Shown here piece by piece: positions 1 to 7,945 of a stretch of 41,715 nucleotides of DNA. The notes beneath the pieces are model-generated. The model ran no database searches and was not told where the DNA came from. It saw nothing but the letters and a program-made list of their open reading frames with translations. The DNA lies in NCBI GenBank assembly GCA_051984675.1, contig JBPYFK010000070.1, positions 1 through 41,715 of the forward strand, read 5' to 3'. A program made the translations under genes and the position numbers. Source of the stretch: JBPYFK01 sp051984675. Lineage in GTDB: Bacteria; Actinomycetota; Actinomycetes; Mycobacteriales; Pseudonocardiaceae. Numbering within the stretch: position 1 is the first letter of the stretch; each line of letters opens with the position of its first letter.

Positions 1-266
1 TCGCCAAGGAGGTGACCACGAGCGCACCGGTCTCCGGCAACGTCCTGGAGCCGCCGGAGATGCTGGGCATCGACAAGATCACCCCGGACATGATCATGCT
101 CCGGCTGACGGTCAAGGTACGTCCGGGGCAGCAATGGGCCGTCCAGCGCGCCCTCCGCGCCCAGATCAAGCGGGCGTACGACGATGCGGACATCCACCCG
201 CCCTACCCGAGCGGGCGTCCGCTACCGCCGGTCACAGCCACGCACCAGGTCACCACGGAGACCTGA
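1..266 (+). CDS. MscS-family mechanosensitive channel, C-terminal end (partial)
   Basis: The frame is open from the first bases of the window, so only the last 87 or so residues are seen and the start lies outside. The stretch LRLTVKVRPGQQWAVQRALR followed by an acidic helix and a closing proline-rich tail ending at TGA is typical of the cytoplasmic beta and alpha-beta domains of MscS channels, which open under membrane tension and release solutes during hypo-osmotic shock. The membrane-spanning pore is not in the window, so the subfamily cannot be judged. A GTG at position 12 is an internal valine, not a start. The gene is followed 113 bp later by glbO on the same strand. Confidence 0.8.
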   Translation, partial: AKEVTTSAPVSGNVLEPPEMLGIDKITPDMIMLRLTVKVRPGQQWAVQRALRAQIKRAYDDADIHPPYPSGRPLPPVTATHQVTTET

Positions 267-379
267 GCCCCTGTGCCTGACGTGACGGAGTGTGCGCGCG
301 TGCTTGAAGTGGCCAGCGTGAGCACGGAAACGACGACCGGTCCGCACGAGACAACCTGCCGTTAGGTGAGAATGGACCT

Positions 380-778
380 GTGAGCAGCCCGGACGCGAAC
401 CCACCAGAGACGTTCTTCGACCAGGTCGGAGGCGAGCAGACCTTTCACCTCATCGTTGGCCGCTTCTACCAGGAGGTGGCCAAGGACGAGGTTCTCAGGG
501 CGCTGTACCCGGAGGAGGATCTTGGACCGGCCGAGGAGAGGCTGCGGCTGTTTCTGATGCAGTACTGGGGTGGTCCGCATACGTACTCGGAACGCCGGGG
601 CCACCCGAGGCTGCGGATGCGGCACGCCCCTTTCAAGATCGGCCCGGTGGAACGGGACGCCTGGTTGCGCTGCATGCGGATCGCGGTTGACGAGGCTGGG
701 TTGGAGCCCGCCCACCGAGATCGGCTGTGGGAGTACCTGGAATTCGCCGCCGACAGCATGGTCAACAGCTGGTTCTGA
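380..778 (+). CDS. glbO: Group II truncated haemoglobin (trHbO)
   Basis: This 132-aa protein matches the actinobacterial trHbO family along its whole length. The pattern YWGGPHTYSERRGHPRLRMR is nearly that of the mycobacterial protein. Key haem-pocket residues by alignment from memory are Tyr30 (B10), Tyr43 (CD1), proximal His82 (F8) and Trp95 (G8). Family members bind oxygen tightly and are linked to oxygen or peroxide chemistry near the membrane; the exact role is not settled. The start is GTG at 380. An ATG at 372 is out of frame. In Mycobacterium tuberculosis glbO (Rv2470) lies a few genes from gdh and ettA, as here. Confidence 0.93.
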   Translation: MSSPDANPPETFFDQVGGEQTFHLIVGRFYQEVAKDEVLRALYPEEDLGPAEERLRLFLMQYWGGPHTYSERRGHPRLRMRHAPFKIGPVERDAWLRCMRIAVDEAGLEPAHRDRLWEYLEFAADSMVNSWF

Positions 779-927
779 ACCATCTGCCCGCACGTTGGTT
801 ACAGGCTGTGAGCTGGACCGCTTGAGGTTGCCCGGATTCCGTGAGCCGCACGGTTCGCCCGTACCTCTTGTCGGAATCTTCGTGATCCGGGAGTCCGGGG
901 CGGGCTGCTGCGGACCGGACGGGGGGT

Positions 928-955
928 TGCAGCAAGGGAACTTTCCTCTCACACA
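928..955. repeat. Palindromic repeat, left arm only (copy 1)
   Basis: GCAGCAAGGGAACTTTCCTC is the left arm of the dispersed hairpin element; the matching right arm is absent. It joins directly to the coding remnant that follows, in the same reading frame. Confidence 0.7.
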
Positions 956-1422
956 GCGGCACGACGTTCGAACTTGCCGGGTCGTTGGGCGTCGCGATGG
1001 TCGTCCTGATGCTGTGCCTGGAAGTGAGCTGCCGGGCCGAGCGCATCGTGGCGCCGCTGGCGATGGCTGGTTCGATGGCGCTGACGCTTTACTCCGTGCA
1101 CACACTGGTGATGGCCTGGGAGATCGTCATCGGTGGGTGGCCGTTGAGCGGAGCGCCAGGCTCGGACGCCATGGCCGCGCTGGCCACCAGCCCGGCGCGC
1201 TCCCAGATTCCGAACATGCTGTGGCTGCCTGCGGATGGGCGTGGCTTGGCCGGTGTGCCGGCTTTGATCTGCACCTACATGCCGGAGATCTTTCTCGTGA
1301 CGTCCGTCCTGTTCGCGGTGGCTTGGCGAAAGGCGGTCGGGCGGGGTCCCCTGGAGTGGTTGTTCAGCGAGGTCTCCGGCCGGACCTCCCGGCAGCTTTT
1401 GCGGGCCGATGCCGGCAGCTAG
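955..1422 (+). pseudogene. C-terminal remnant of a polytopic acyltransferase-like membrane protein
   Basis: The frame gives SGTTFELAGSLGVAMVV followed by several hydrophobic segments and the ending PLEWLFSEVSGRTSR. This resembles the last third of actinobacterial membrane proteins of the heparan-alpha-glucosaminide acetyltransferase/DUF418 type. A full protein would be roughly 350-400 aa, but only about 155 residues are present. Similarity begins abruptly at the edge of the half-palindrome at 928-955, and an in-frame stop lies at 883-885. A TTG at 985 could serve as a start but would begin inside a membrane helix. The likely reading is a 5'-truncated, non-functional gene; expression of a short membrane peptide cannot be excluded. 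Confidence 0.6.
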
Positions 1423-1434
1423 GTGATGGGTTGG

Positions 1435-1488
1435 TGACAGCATGGGAACCTTCCACGCACCGGTGACAGGAAAGTTCCCTTGCTGTCA
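1435..1488. repeat. Palindromic repeat, complete hairpin (copy 2)
   Basis: Arms of 20 bp (1435-1454 and 1469-1488) enclose CACCGGTG. The outer stem TGACAGCA/TGCTGTCA differs from other copies yet pairs perfectly. It lies 12 bp after the stop of the acyltransferase remnant and before the convergent gene ending at 1536, so it can act on either transcript. Confidence 0.9.
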
Positions 1489-1535
1489 GCACCGATCACC
1501 CCGAGCCCAGCCGCCGCCTGGCCTGGCGGAGCAGC

Positions 1536-2162
1536 CTAGACGAGCAGCGGGAGGAGCGCGTGCCGCCGGCGCACAACCGCGCCGAACCGTGCGTCCAGGC
1601 GCAACCACGAATCAGTGGCGCTGACCCGCACTATCTCCGACCCCGGCGCCGTGTCCGCGAGAAACCCCATCCCTGATAGCACGAACAGGCACCGCAACGG
1701 GATCTTCACGTCCAGGCCGGACCCGCTGACGGTGAAGACCTCCTGATCCAGCAACGAAGCCGGCGGGGTCCCCTTCGGACCGGCGTTCTCCCTCGCCACG
1801 CCGATCCCCCGATCAGCGACCTCGCCCACCAGCTTGGCGGGCAGGTCGTCAACCCGACGCCATCCGGTGGTGGGCGGAAGCTCCGAGCGCCACAACAGAT
1901 CCTGAACCGGGCCAGGGTCCATCCGTGGCCCACCCGCCACGGTCAAGCTCGCCAACAGCGCGTTGCCCTGCACCGTCAGATCGACTGGTTCGACTTCGCC
2001 GGCGACGACTCTGGTGCTCAACGCGTCGAACGGCGTCGCCGCCCACGCCTCGACCTGTCCCGCACGTTCCCGGGAGCGCAACCTGATCAGCGCCTGCGCG
2101 TCCAAGCGCACGGCACGAGCCACGAACGCGCCCAAGTCATCCCGCTCGCTGCGGTCCGACAT
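1536..2162 (-). CDS. Conserved actinobacterial hypothetical protein (Rv2474c-like position)
   Basis: I do not recognise a named domain in this 208-aa protein. It begins MSDRSERDDLGAFVARAVRLD, is soluble, mixed alpha-beta in character, and ends with a basic C-terminus. The ATG at 2162 is preferred over a more distal start that would run through the upstream thioesterase; it sits 7 bp after the thioesterase stop, so the two are probably co-transcribed with gdh. In mycobacteria a conserved hypothetical gene occupies the same place next to the thioesterase and gdh, which supports it as a real gene. Function is unknown; co-location suggests a link to the thioesterase or glutamate dehydrogenase. 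Confidence 0.75.
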   Translation of the reverse strand: MSDRSERDDLGAFVARAVRLDAQALIRLRSRERAGQVEAWAATPFDALSTRVVAGEVEPVDLTVQGNALLASLTVAGGPRMDPGPVQDLLWRSELPPTTGWRRVDDLPAKLVGEVADRGIGVARENAGPKGTPPASLLDQEVFTVSGSGLDVKIPLRCLFVLSGMGFLADTAPGSEIVRVSATDSWLRLDARFGAVVRRRHALLPLLV

Positions 2163-2169
2163 CCGAAGC

Positions 2170-2652
2170 TCAGCCACCGGCGATCTCGTCCTTCCCCGGC
2201 ACCTGGGTGCCAGTCGCCTCGATACCGTTCGCCGCCGCACCGAGCTGCCACTCCGAAAGGAATTCGCGCTCCGCGCGGGACAGCCGGCGCGGCCGCTGAG
2301 CAGTCAGGTCGTAGGGCACCATCAGGGTTTCCGCCGTCGCCACCGCCGCTGAACTCGCCTCACCCGCATACATCGAGTAGTCGATCAAGAACGACGCCGC
2401 ACGCAGATCCCGCACCGACATCCGAACCTGCACACTTCCCGACGAGTACGCCAACGGGAGGTGGTAGTCGATCACGACCCGGGCCACCACCATGCCCTCG
2501 GACATGCCGACCAGCCCGCGCCGCTCGCCTTCCTCGAACAGCAGCGAGGCCCGCGCCTCCTCCAGCAAGGTCACCGTCCTCGCGTGGTTGACATGCCCGA
2601 AAGCGTCCATGTCGGACCACCGGAGAGCCACTTCGGCAACGAACGCACCCAC
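2170..2652 (-). CDS. Hot-dog fold acyl-CoA thioesterase (4-hydroxybenzoyl-CoA thioesterase-like)
   Basis: The protein (160 aa) carries RWSDMDAFGHVNHARTVTLL near its N-terminus, the signature of the 4HBT hot-dog superfamily in which an aspartate in the D-x-D-x-x-G-H-V-N region hydrolyses acyl-CoA thioesters. Length fits the family. The chosen start is GTG at 2652, preceded by AGAGGAAGG at close spacing; an in-frame GTG at 2712 would add a 20-residue basic extension reaching almost to gdh. It is one of three minus-strand genes (gdh, thioesterase, hypothetical) with short gaps, probably one operon. The natural acyl-CoA is unknown. Confidence 0.85.
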   Translation of the reverse strand: MGAFVAEVALRWSDMDAFGHVNHARTVTLLEEARASLLFEEGERRGLVGMSEGMVVARVVIDYHLPLAYSSGSVQVRMSVRDLRAASFLIDYSMYAGEASSAAVATAETLMVPYDLTAQRPRRLSRAEREFLSEWQLGAAANGIEATGTQVPGKDEIAGG

Positions 2653-2724
2653 GAACCTTCCTCTCCATTCCCGTTTCCCCGCGGGCGGTGCCGGCCATCG
2701 CACCGGCACCACCCGCGGCTGGCG

Positions 2725-5700
2725 TTACCGCACCATGCTGCGCAATTGCCGCGCAGCCACCGAGAGCGTGGCCAGATCCAATTGGCCGGAACGCTTGATC
2801 TCGTCCAGCGAAGCACGAGCCCGGCTCAACCGGGAGGCGTTGGCCTCCTCCCACTGGGAGATCTTGGCTTCTGGCCCGTCGTCTGGATCACTGCTGCGCA
2901 GCACGTCGATGGTGATCGCACGCAACGACGAGTACAGGTCGTCGCGCAACGCCAACCGAGCCAGCGAGTGCCACCGGTTGCCGCGTTCCAGCTCACTGAC
3001 CGACACCAGCATCCGCTCGATGTCGAGGTGTTCGGACAGGACGAAGTACAGCTCGGCGCTTTCCCTCGGGCTGCGCTCGGCGCTGATACCAGCGTCCCGC
3101 TCGGCCAACTCGGCCACCTCGGTGATGTCGAACAGCGAGAACGTGTCCAGCAACACGCTGATCCTCTGCGCGAGCTCTCCCGGTACGCCAGCGGACCGTA
3201 GCTCGTCGGCCTGCCGCTGTGCGTTTTCCGCCGCCCGACCCCGCAACAGGTCGGGCAGCATCCCGGCCAACTCCTCGACCACCGGCGCGAACCGGCTGAT
3301 CTCTGCTCCGATGGCCAACGGCTGCGGACGGTTGGACAGCAACCACCGCGACGCCCGGTCGAGCATCCGGCGCGTTTCCAACACCATGGTGTCGCTCACC
3401 GTGCTGGACACCACATTGTCGAGTCCCTCGATCGACTGCCAGATCGCCGGCAGGTCGAACACCCGGGTCGCCACGGCGAACGCCCGCACCGCGTCGGTCG
3501 CCGACGCGCTAATCTCCTCGAACAACCGGTAGGCGTAGGAGATGCCACCATGGTCCACGACCTCGTTGACCAGCAACGTTGTTGTGATCTCGCGGTGCAA
3601 CGGGTGGCGGGTGACAGCGTCGCCGTGGTGCTGTCGCAGCGGTCGCGGGAAGTACTCCGACAGCCGCCGGGAGAAGGCGTCCGCTTCGGGGAGGTCGCTG
3701 GCCAGCACCTCGTGCTTGAGCGCGAGCTTGACATGCGCCAGCAAGGTCGCCAGCTCCGGCGACGTCAATCCCTTGCCGACCTTTTCCAGGTCCTTGAACC
3801 CCTGGGTGTCCGGTAGCGCTTCGAGCTCGCGATCCAGGCCGCTGCGCTTCTCCAGATCCGCGGTCAACCTCGCGTGCACCGGCAGCATGTCCGCCGCGTG
3901 TGCGCGGGAAATGCCGAGCACTGCGTTCTGCCGGTAGTTGTCGCGCAGCACCAGCTCGGAGACTTCACCGGTCATGTCCGCGAGCAGGTCGTTACGCTGC
4001 TGTCGTTCCAGCCGGCCCTCGGCCACCAGCTGGTCGAGCACGATCTTGATGTTGACCTCGTGGTCGGAGCAGTCCACGCCGGCGGAGTTGTCCAGCGCGT
4101 CGGTGTTGACCTTGCCACCGCGCTTGGCGAACTCGATCCGTCCGAGCTGCGTCAGCCCGAGGTTGCCGCCCTCACCGACGACCTTCACACCCAGCTGGTC
4201 TCCGTTGACACGCACCGCGTCATTGGCTTTGTCACCGACCTCGCCATGCGTTTCGGTGCTGGCCTTGACGTAGGTGCCGATACCGCCGTTCCACAGCAAG
4301 TCGACCGGGGCTAGCAGGATCGCCTTGATCAGCTCGTTCGGGGTCATCGACACGGTGCTGTCTAATCCCAACGCCTGCCGGACTTGGTCACTGATCGGGA
4401 TCGACTTCTGCGAGCGCGACCAGACCCCGCCGCCCGCGCTGATCTTGGCACGGTCGTAGTCGTCCCATGTCGACCGTGGCAGCTCGAACAGCCGGCGGCG
4501 CTCCGCGAACGACACCGCCGGGGACGGCTGCGGGTCGAGAAAGATGTGCATGTGATTGAAGGCCGCCACCAGGCGAATGTGCTCGGACAGCAGCATCCCG
4601 TTGCCGAACACGTCACCACCCATGTCGCCGACGCCCACTACGGTGAATTCCTGGCTCTGGGTGTCCACACCCAGCTCCAGGAAGTGCCGCTTGACGCTCT
4701 CCCACGCACCCTTGGCGGTGATTCCCATCGCCTTGTGGTCGTAGCCGACCGAGCCACCGGAGGCGAACGCGTCGCCCAGCCAGAACCCGTAGGACTGCGC
4801 GACGTCGTTGGCGATGTCCGAGAAAGTGGCTGTGCCCTTGTCCGCCGCTACCACGAGGTAGGTGTCGTCGCCGTCGTGACGCACGACGTCAGCCGGTGGA
4901 TCGACCTTGCCCGACACCAGATTGTCGGTCAGGTCGAGCAGCCCGGAAACGAACATGCGGTAGCAGGCGATGCCTTCAGCCTGCAGCGCTTCGCGGTCCC
5001 GTGCGGGGTTCCCGACTGGGGCCGGGGGGCGCTTCACCACGAAACCGCCCTTGGCCCCGACCGGCACGATCACCGCGTTCTTCACCGCCTGTGCCTTGGC
5101 CAGGCCGAGAATCTCGGTGCGGAAGTCCTCCCGGCGGTCCGACCACCGCAGGCCACCGCGCGCGACGGAACCGAAGCGCAGGTGCACGCCCTCCACCCGC
5201 GGCGAATAGACGAAGATCTCGAACCGGGGTCGGGGTTCGGGAAGGCCCGGGATCGCCGTGGGCTCCATCTTGAAAGCCAGGAACGGCCGCGGACCCCCAT
5301 CGTCACCGGTGGCGAAGAAGTTCGTCCGCAACGTGGCCCGCACCAGGTTCAGGTAGCTGCGCAGGATCCGGTCCGCGTCCAGGCTGGTGACCTCGTCGAT
5401 CAGCTGTGTGATCTCGTCGACCAGGGGCTCCTGCTGCGCTTCGCGGTCCTGCGCCGAGATCGCCGGGTCGAAACGCACCTCGAACAGGCGCATCAGCGTG
5501 CCCGTGGTGTGCGTGTGCGCGAGGATCACATCCTCGATGTAGTCCTGGCTGTAGGCGACGCCGACCTGCCGCAGGTACTTGGCGTACGCGCGCAACACGC
5601 TGGCCTGCCGCCAGCCCAGGCCAGCCCGCAGGATCAGCGAGTTGAAGCGGTCCACCTCCGTCTCGCCCAGCCAGGAAGCCCGGAAGGCGTCCTCGAAGCG

Positions 5701-7701
5701 GCGTTGCAGGGTGTCCGCACCGGGGGTGTCCGGTCGCAACAGCCGCTCGTCGATGCGGACACCGAAGTCGAAGATCCAGCACCGGGTCGCGTCCTCGCGC
5801 TGGACCTCGTAGGGCCGTTCGTCGACGACGTCCACGCCCATGCTCTGCAGGACCGGCAACACGCGCGAAAGCGTCACGCGCTCCCCGACCTGGTACATCT
5901 TGAAGCGCCGCTCACCCGGTGCCGCGTCATGCGGGGTGTAGAACGCCATGTCCAGGTCACCGGGTTCTGACAGGCGCTCCAGCCGGCGCAGGTCCACCAG
6001 CCCGTCGGCGGCGGAGAAGTCCTCCTTGTACGCCTCCGGGAACGCCGACGCGTAGCGCTGGCCGATCTCGCTGATCGCCTCCGACCCCGCCAGCACCGTA
6101 CGGCCGCCACGCTGGTCGCCGAACTCCGCCGCGACCTCGTCGATCATGCGATCGTCCCAGGTGTAGATCGCGGCGCTGAGCCGCTCCTGGATCCGGGTCA
6201 GCGACGGCTCCTCCTGCATCTGGTCGGGGTCGGTGTGCACGATGAAGTGAACGCGAGCCAGGGTCGACTCGCCGACCCGGGTGCTGTATTCCAGGTTGGT
6301 GCCGCCCAGCTCCTCGAGAAGCACCTCCTGCATGGCCAGTCGGGAACTGGTCGTGTAGCGGTCGCGTGGCAGATACACCAGGCACGAATAGAACCGTCCG
6401 TAGGGATCTCGGCGTAGAAACGGCTTGAGCTTGCGACGCTCGGCCAACGCCAGCACACCGACGATCGTGTCCAGCAGCGTGTCAGGGTCGGTGGAGAACA
6501 GTTCGGTGCGCGGATAGTTCTGGATCTCCTCGAGCATGCGCTGGCCCGAGTAGGACTCCATGGGGAAACCGGCCCGATGGATCACGTCCCGCACCCGGCG
6601 TTCGATCATCGGAATATCCAGCACGTTCGCGTGCAGCGCCGTGGTGGTGAACAGCCCCAGGAACCGGTGCTCGCCGGTGACCTTTCCTCGGTCGTCGAAC
6701 GTCTTGACGCCGACGTAGTACGGGTGCACCGAACGGTGCACTGTGGACGGAGCGCTCGCCTGGGTGAGTACCAGGAGTTCTGAGGAAAAGGCGCTCGCGC
6801 GAGCGTCGGGACCTTCGGTCAAGCGCCGCGCGTCGACACTGTCGCTGCGCAGCACACCCAGGCCGGATGCCAGGACCGCGCGCAGCGCGGGTTCACCGCT
6901 GCTGGGGGCCGAGACCAGCTCGTTGTGCCGGTAGCCCAGGAAGGTGAAGTGGCCGTCGGCCAGCCACCGCAGCAGACGGGCGCCGTCTTTGACGGCGTCG
7001 CTGGCCAACGGCGGCGGGTCGGCCTCCAGCCGCTCCGCCAGTCGGCGCGCGGTGTCGACCATCTTGTCCGTGTCCTCGACAACCTCGCGCACGTCGTTGA
7101 GGACGTCGATCAGCCCGTTCTCCAGTTGCGCGATGCGATCCGGGTCGGTCACCCGGTCGATCTCAATGAACATCCACGACTCGGCGAAGCAATCCTCCGG
7201 CGGCGCGCTCGGATCGGCTTGCGGCAACACTTCGTGCAACGCGCCCGTGACATCCCTGCGCACCACGACGATGGGGTGCACGATCCGTTGGACTTGGGCG
7301 CCGTCGCGGGTGAGCTGGGCGACAGCGGAATCCACCAGGTACGGCATGTCGTCGGTCACCACCTGCACCACGGTGCCGGGGGTGTGCCAACCGTCACCCT
7401 CGCGGGTCGGGCTGAAGATCCTCACGCCCGGTCTGCCGGCTGCGCGGGATGCGGCCAGCGCGTAATGCGACCGCAAGGCTCCGATGAGGTCTTCCGGGTC
7501 GTCGTCGGCCACTTCTTCTGCGGGCACGTGCCGGTAGTACTTCCACAACAGCTCGGCCAGATCGGGGGCGAGGTCCACCGCGCGTTCCAGCAGTCTGTCC
7601 TTGGCCTGTTCGGGACTCTCCCCCTCGGAGGCAGCCGCTGGGTCAGCAACGGCTGCTCGGCGAGTGTGTTCGCGACTCAACTGTCCAGGCTCAGCGATCA
7701 T
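2725..7701 (-). CDS. gdh: Large NAD-specific glutamate dehydrogenase (GDH180 class)
   Basis: This 1658-aa enzyme oxidatively deaminates L-glutamate to 2-oxoglutarate with NAD+, mainly for glutamate catabolism. The long N-terminal part is the regulatory region of the 180-kDa class, which contains ACT-like modules. The catalytic region follows from about residue 800: RGGLRWSDRREDFRTEILGL near 847-866 and KNAVIVPVGAKGGFVVK near 873-889 are the substrate-binding motifs of this class, and the C-terminal third is helical. Full length is kept, with no frameshift. A GGAG lies 11 nt before the ATG. In mycobacteria this enzyme is inhibited by the FHA protein GarA; a GarA-like gene occurs at 24864-25319. 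The gene heads a likely operon with the thioesterase and hypothetical gene. Confidence 0.95.
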   Translation of the reverse strand: MIAEPGQLSREHTRRAAVADPAAASEGESPEQAKDRLLERAVDLAPDLAELLWKYYRHVPAEEVADDDPEDLIGALRSHYALAASRAAGRPGVRIFSPTREGDGWHTPGTVVQVVTDDMPYLVDSAVAQLTRDGAQVQRIVHPIVVVRRDVTGALHEVLPQADPSAPPEDCFAESWMFIEIDRVTDPDRIAQLENGLIDVLNDVREVVEDTDKMVDTARRLAERLEADPPPLASDAVKDGARLLRWLADGHFTFLGYRHNELVSAPSSGEPALRAVLASGLGVLRSDSVDARRLTEGPDARASAFSSELLVLTQASAPSTVHRSVHPYYVGVKTFDDRGKVTGEHRFLGLFTTTALHANVLDIPMIERRVRDVIHRAGFPMESYSGQRMLEEIQNYPRTELFSTDPDTLLDTIVGVLALAERRKLKPFLRRDPYGRFYSCLVYLPRDRYTTSSRLAMQEVLLEELGGTNLEYSTRVGESTLARVHFIVHTDPDQMQEEPSLTRIQERLSAAIYTWDDRMIDEVAAEFGDQRGGRTVLAGSEAISEIGQRYASAFPEAYKEDFSAADGLVDLRRLERLSEPGDLDMAFYTPHDAAPGERRFKMYQVGERVTLSRVLPVLQSMGVDVVDERPYEVQREDATRCWIFDFGVRIDERLLRPDTPGADTLQRRFEDAFRASWLGETEVDRFNSLILRAGLGWRQASVLRAYAKYLRQVGVAYSQDYIEDVILAHTHTTGTLMRLFEVRFDPAISAQDREAQQEPLVDEITQLIDEVTSLDADRILRSYLNLVRATLRTNFFATGDDGGPRPFLAFKMEPTAIPGLPEPRPRFEIFVYSPRVEGVHLRFGSVARGGLRWSDRREDFRTEILGLAKAQAVKNAVIVPVGAKGGFVVKRPPAPVGNPARDREALQAEGIACYRMFVSGLLDLTDNLVSGKVDPPADVVRHDGDDTYLVVAADKGTATFSDIANDVAQSYGFWLGDAFASGGSVGYDHKAMGITAKGAWESVKRHFLELGVDTQSQEFTVVGVGDMGGDVFGNGMLLSEHIRLVAAFNHMHIFLDPQPSPAVSFAERRRLFELPRSTWDDYDRAKISAGGGVWSRSQKSIPISDQVRQALGLDSTVSMTPNELIKAILLAPVDLLWNGGIGTYVKASTETHGEVGDKANDAVRVNGDQLGVKVVGEGGNLGLTQLGRIEFAKRGGKVNTDALDNSAGVDCSDHEVNIKIVLDQLVAEGRLERQQRNDLLADMTGEVSELVLRDNYRQNAVLGISRAHAADMLPVHARLTADLEKRSGLDRELEALPDTQGFKDLEKVGKGLTSPELATLLAHVKLALKHEVLASDLPEADAFSRRLSEYFPRPLRQHHGDAVTRHPLHREITTTLLVNEVVDHGGISYAYRLFEEISASATDAVRAFAVATRVFDLPAIWQSIEGLDNVVSSTVSDTMVLETRRMLDRASRWLLSNRPQPLAIGAEISRFAPVVEELAGMLPDLLRGRAAENAQRQADELRSAGVPGELAQRISVLLDTFSLFDITEVAELAERDAGISAERSPRESAELYFVLSEHLDIERMLVSVSELERGNRWHSLARLALRDDLYSSLRAITIDVLRSSDPDDGPEAKISQWEEANASRLSRARASLDEIKRSGQLDLATLSVAARQLRSMVR

Positions 7702-7862
7702 TTCCAGGTAGCTCCACGTTTCCCGGCACCTCGTTGTGCCGACACACCACTCACCCTAGAACCTGGCAGGAGGCGAATGCGGCAGCGGGACGCGCCGGCA
7801 ACAGGCGTGTGAACGGCGGGAACGGTATCGAGAACGAGTCAGTTGCGCAGGTCGCCGGGTGG

Positions 7863-7926
7863 GGTGGTGGCAGCACGGGAACCTTCCTCGCACCGGTGAC
7901 AGTAAGGTTCCCATGCTGCCACCACC
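7863..7926. repeat. Palindromic repeat, complete hairpin (copy 3)
   Basis: This is the longest hairpin of the family. Arms of about 25 bp include an outer stem GGTGGTGGCAGCA paired with its exact complement at 7914-7926, around CACCGGTG. It lies 20 bp beyond the stop of the 982-aa gene and upstream of gdh, both on the minus strand. Confidence 0.9.
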
Positions 7927-7945
7927 CCCGACAGCGGCGCCTCGA

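Noticed and set aside
4384..5970. 528-codon plus-strand frame opposite gdh
   Set aside because: It is the antisense shadow of a strongly conserved enzyme in GC-rich DNA and has no recognisable domain.
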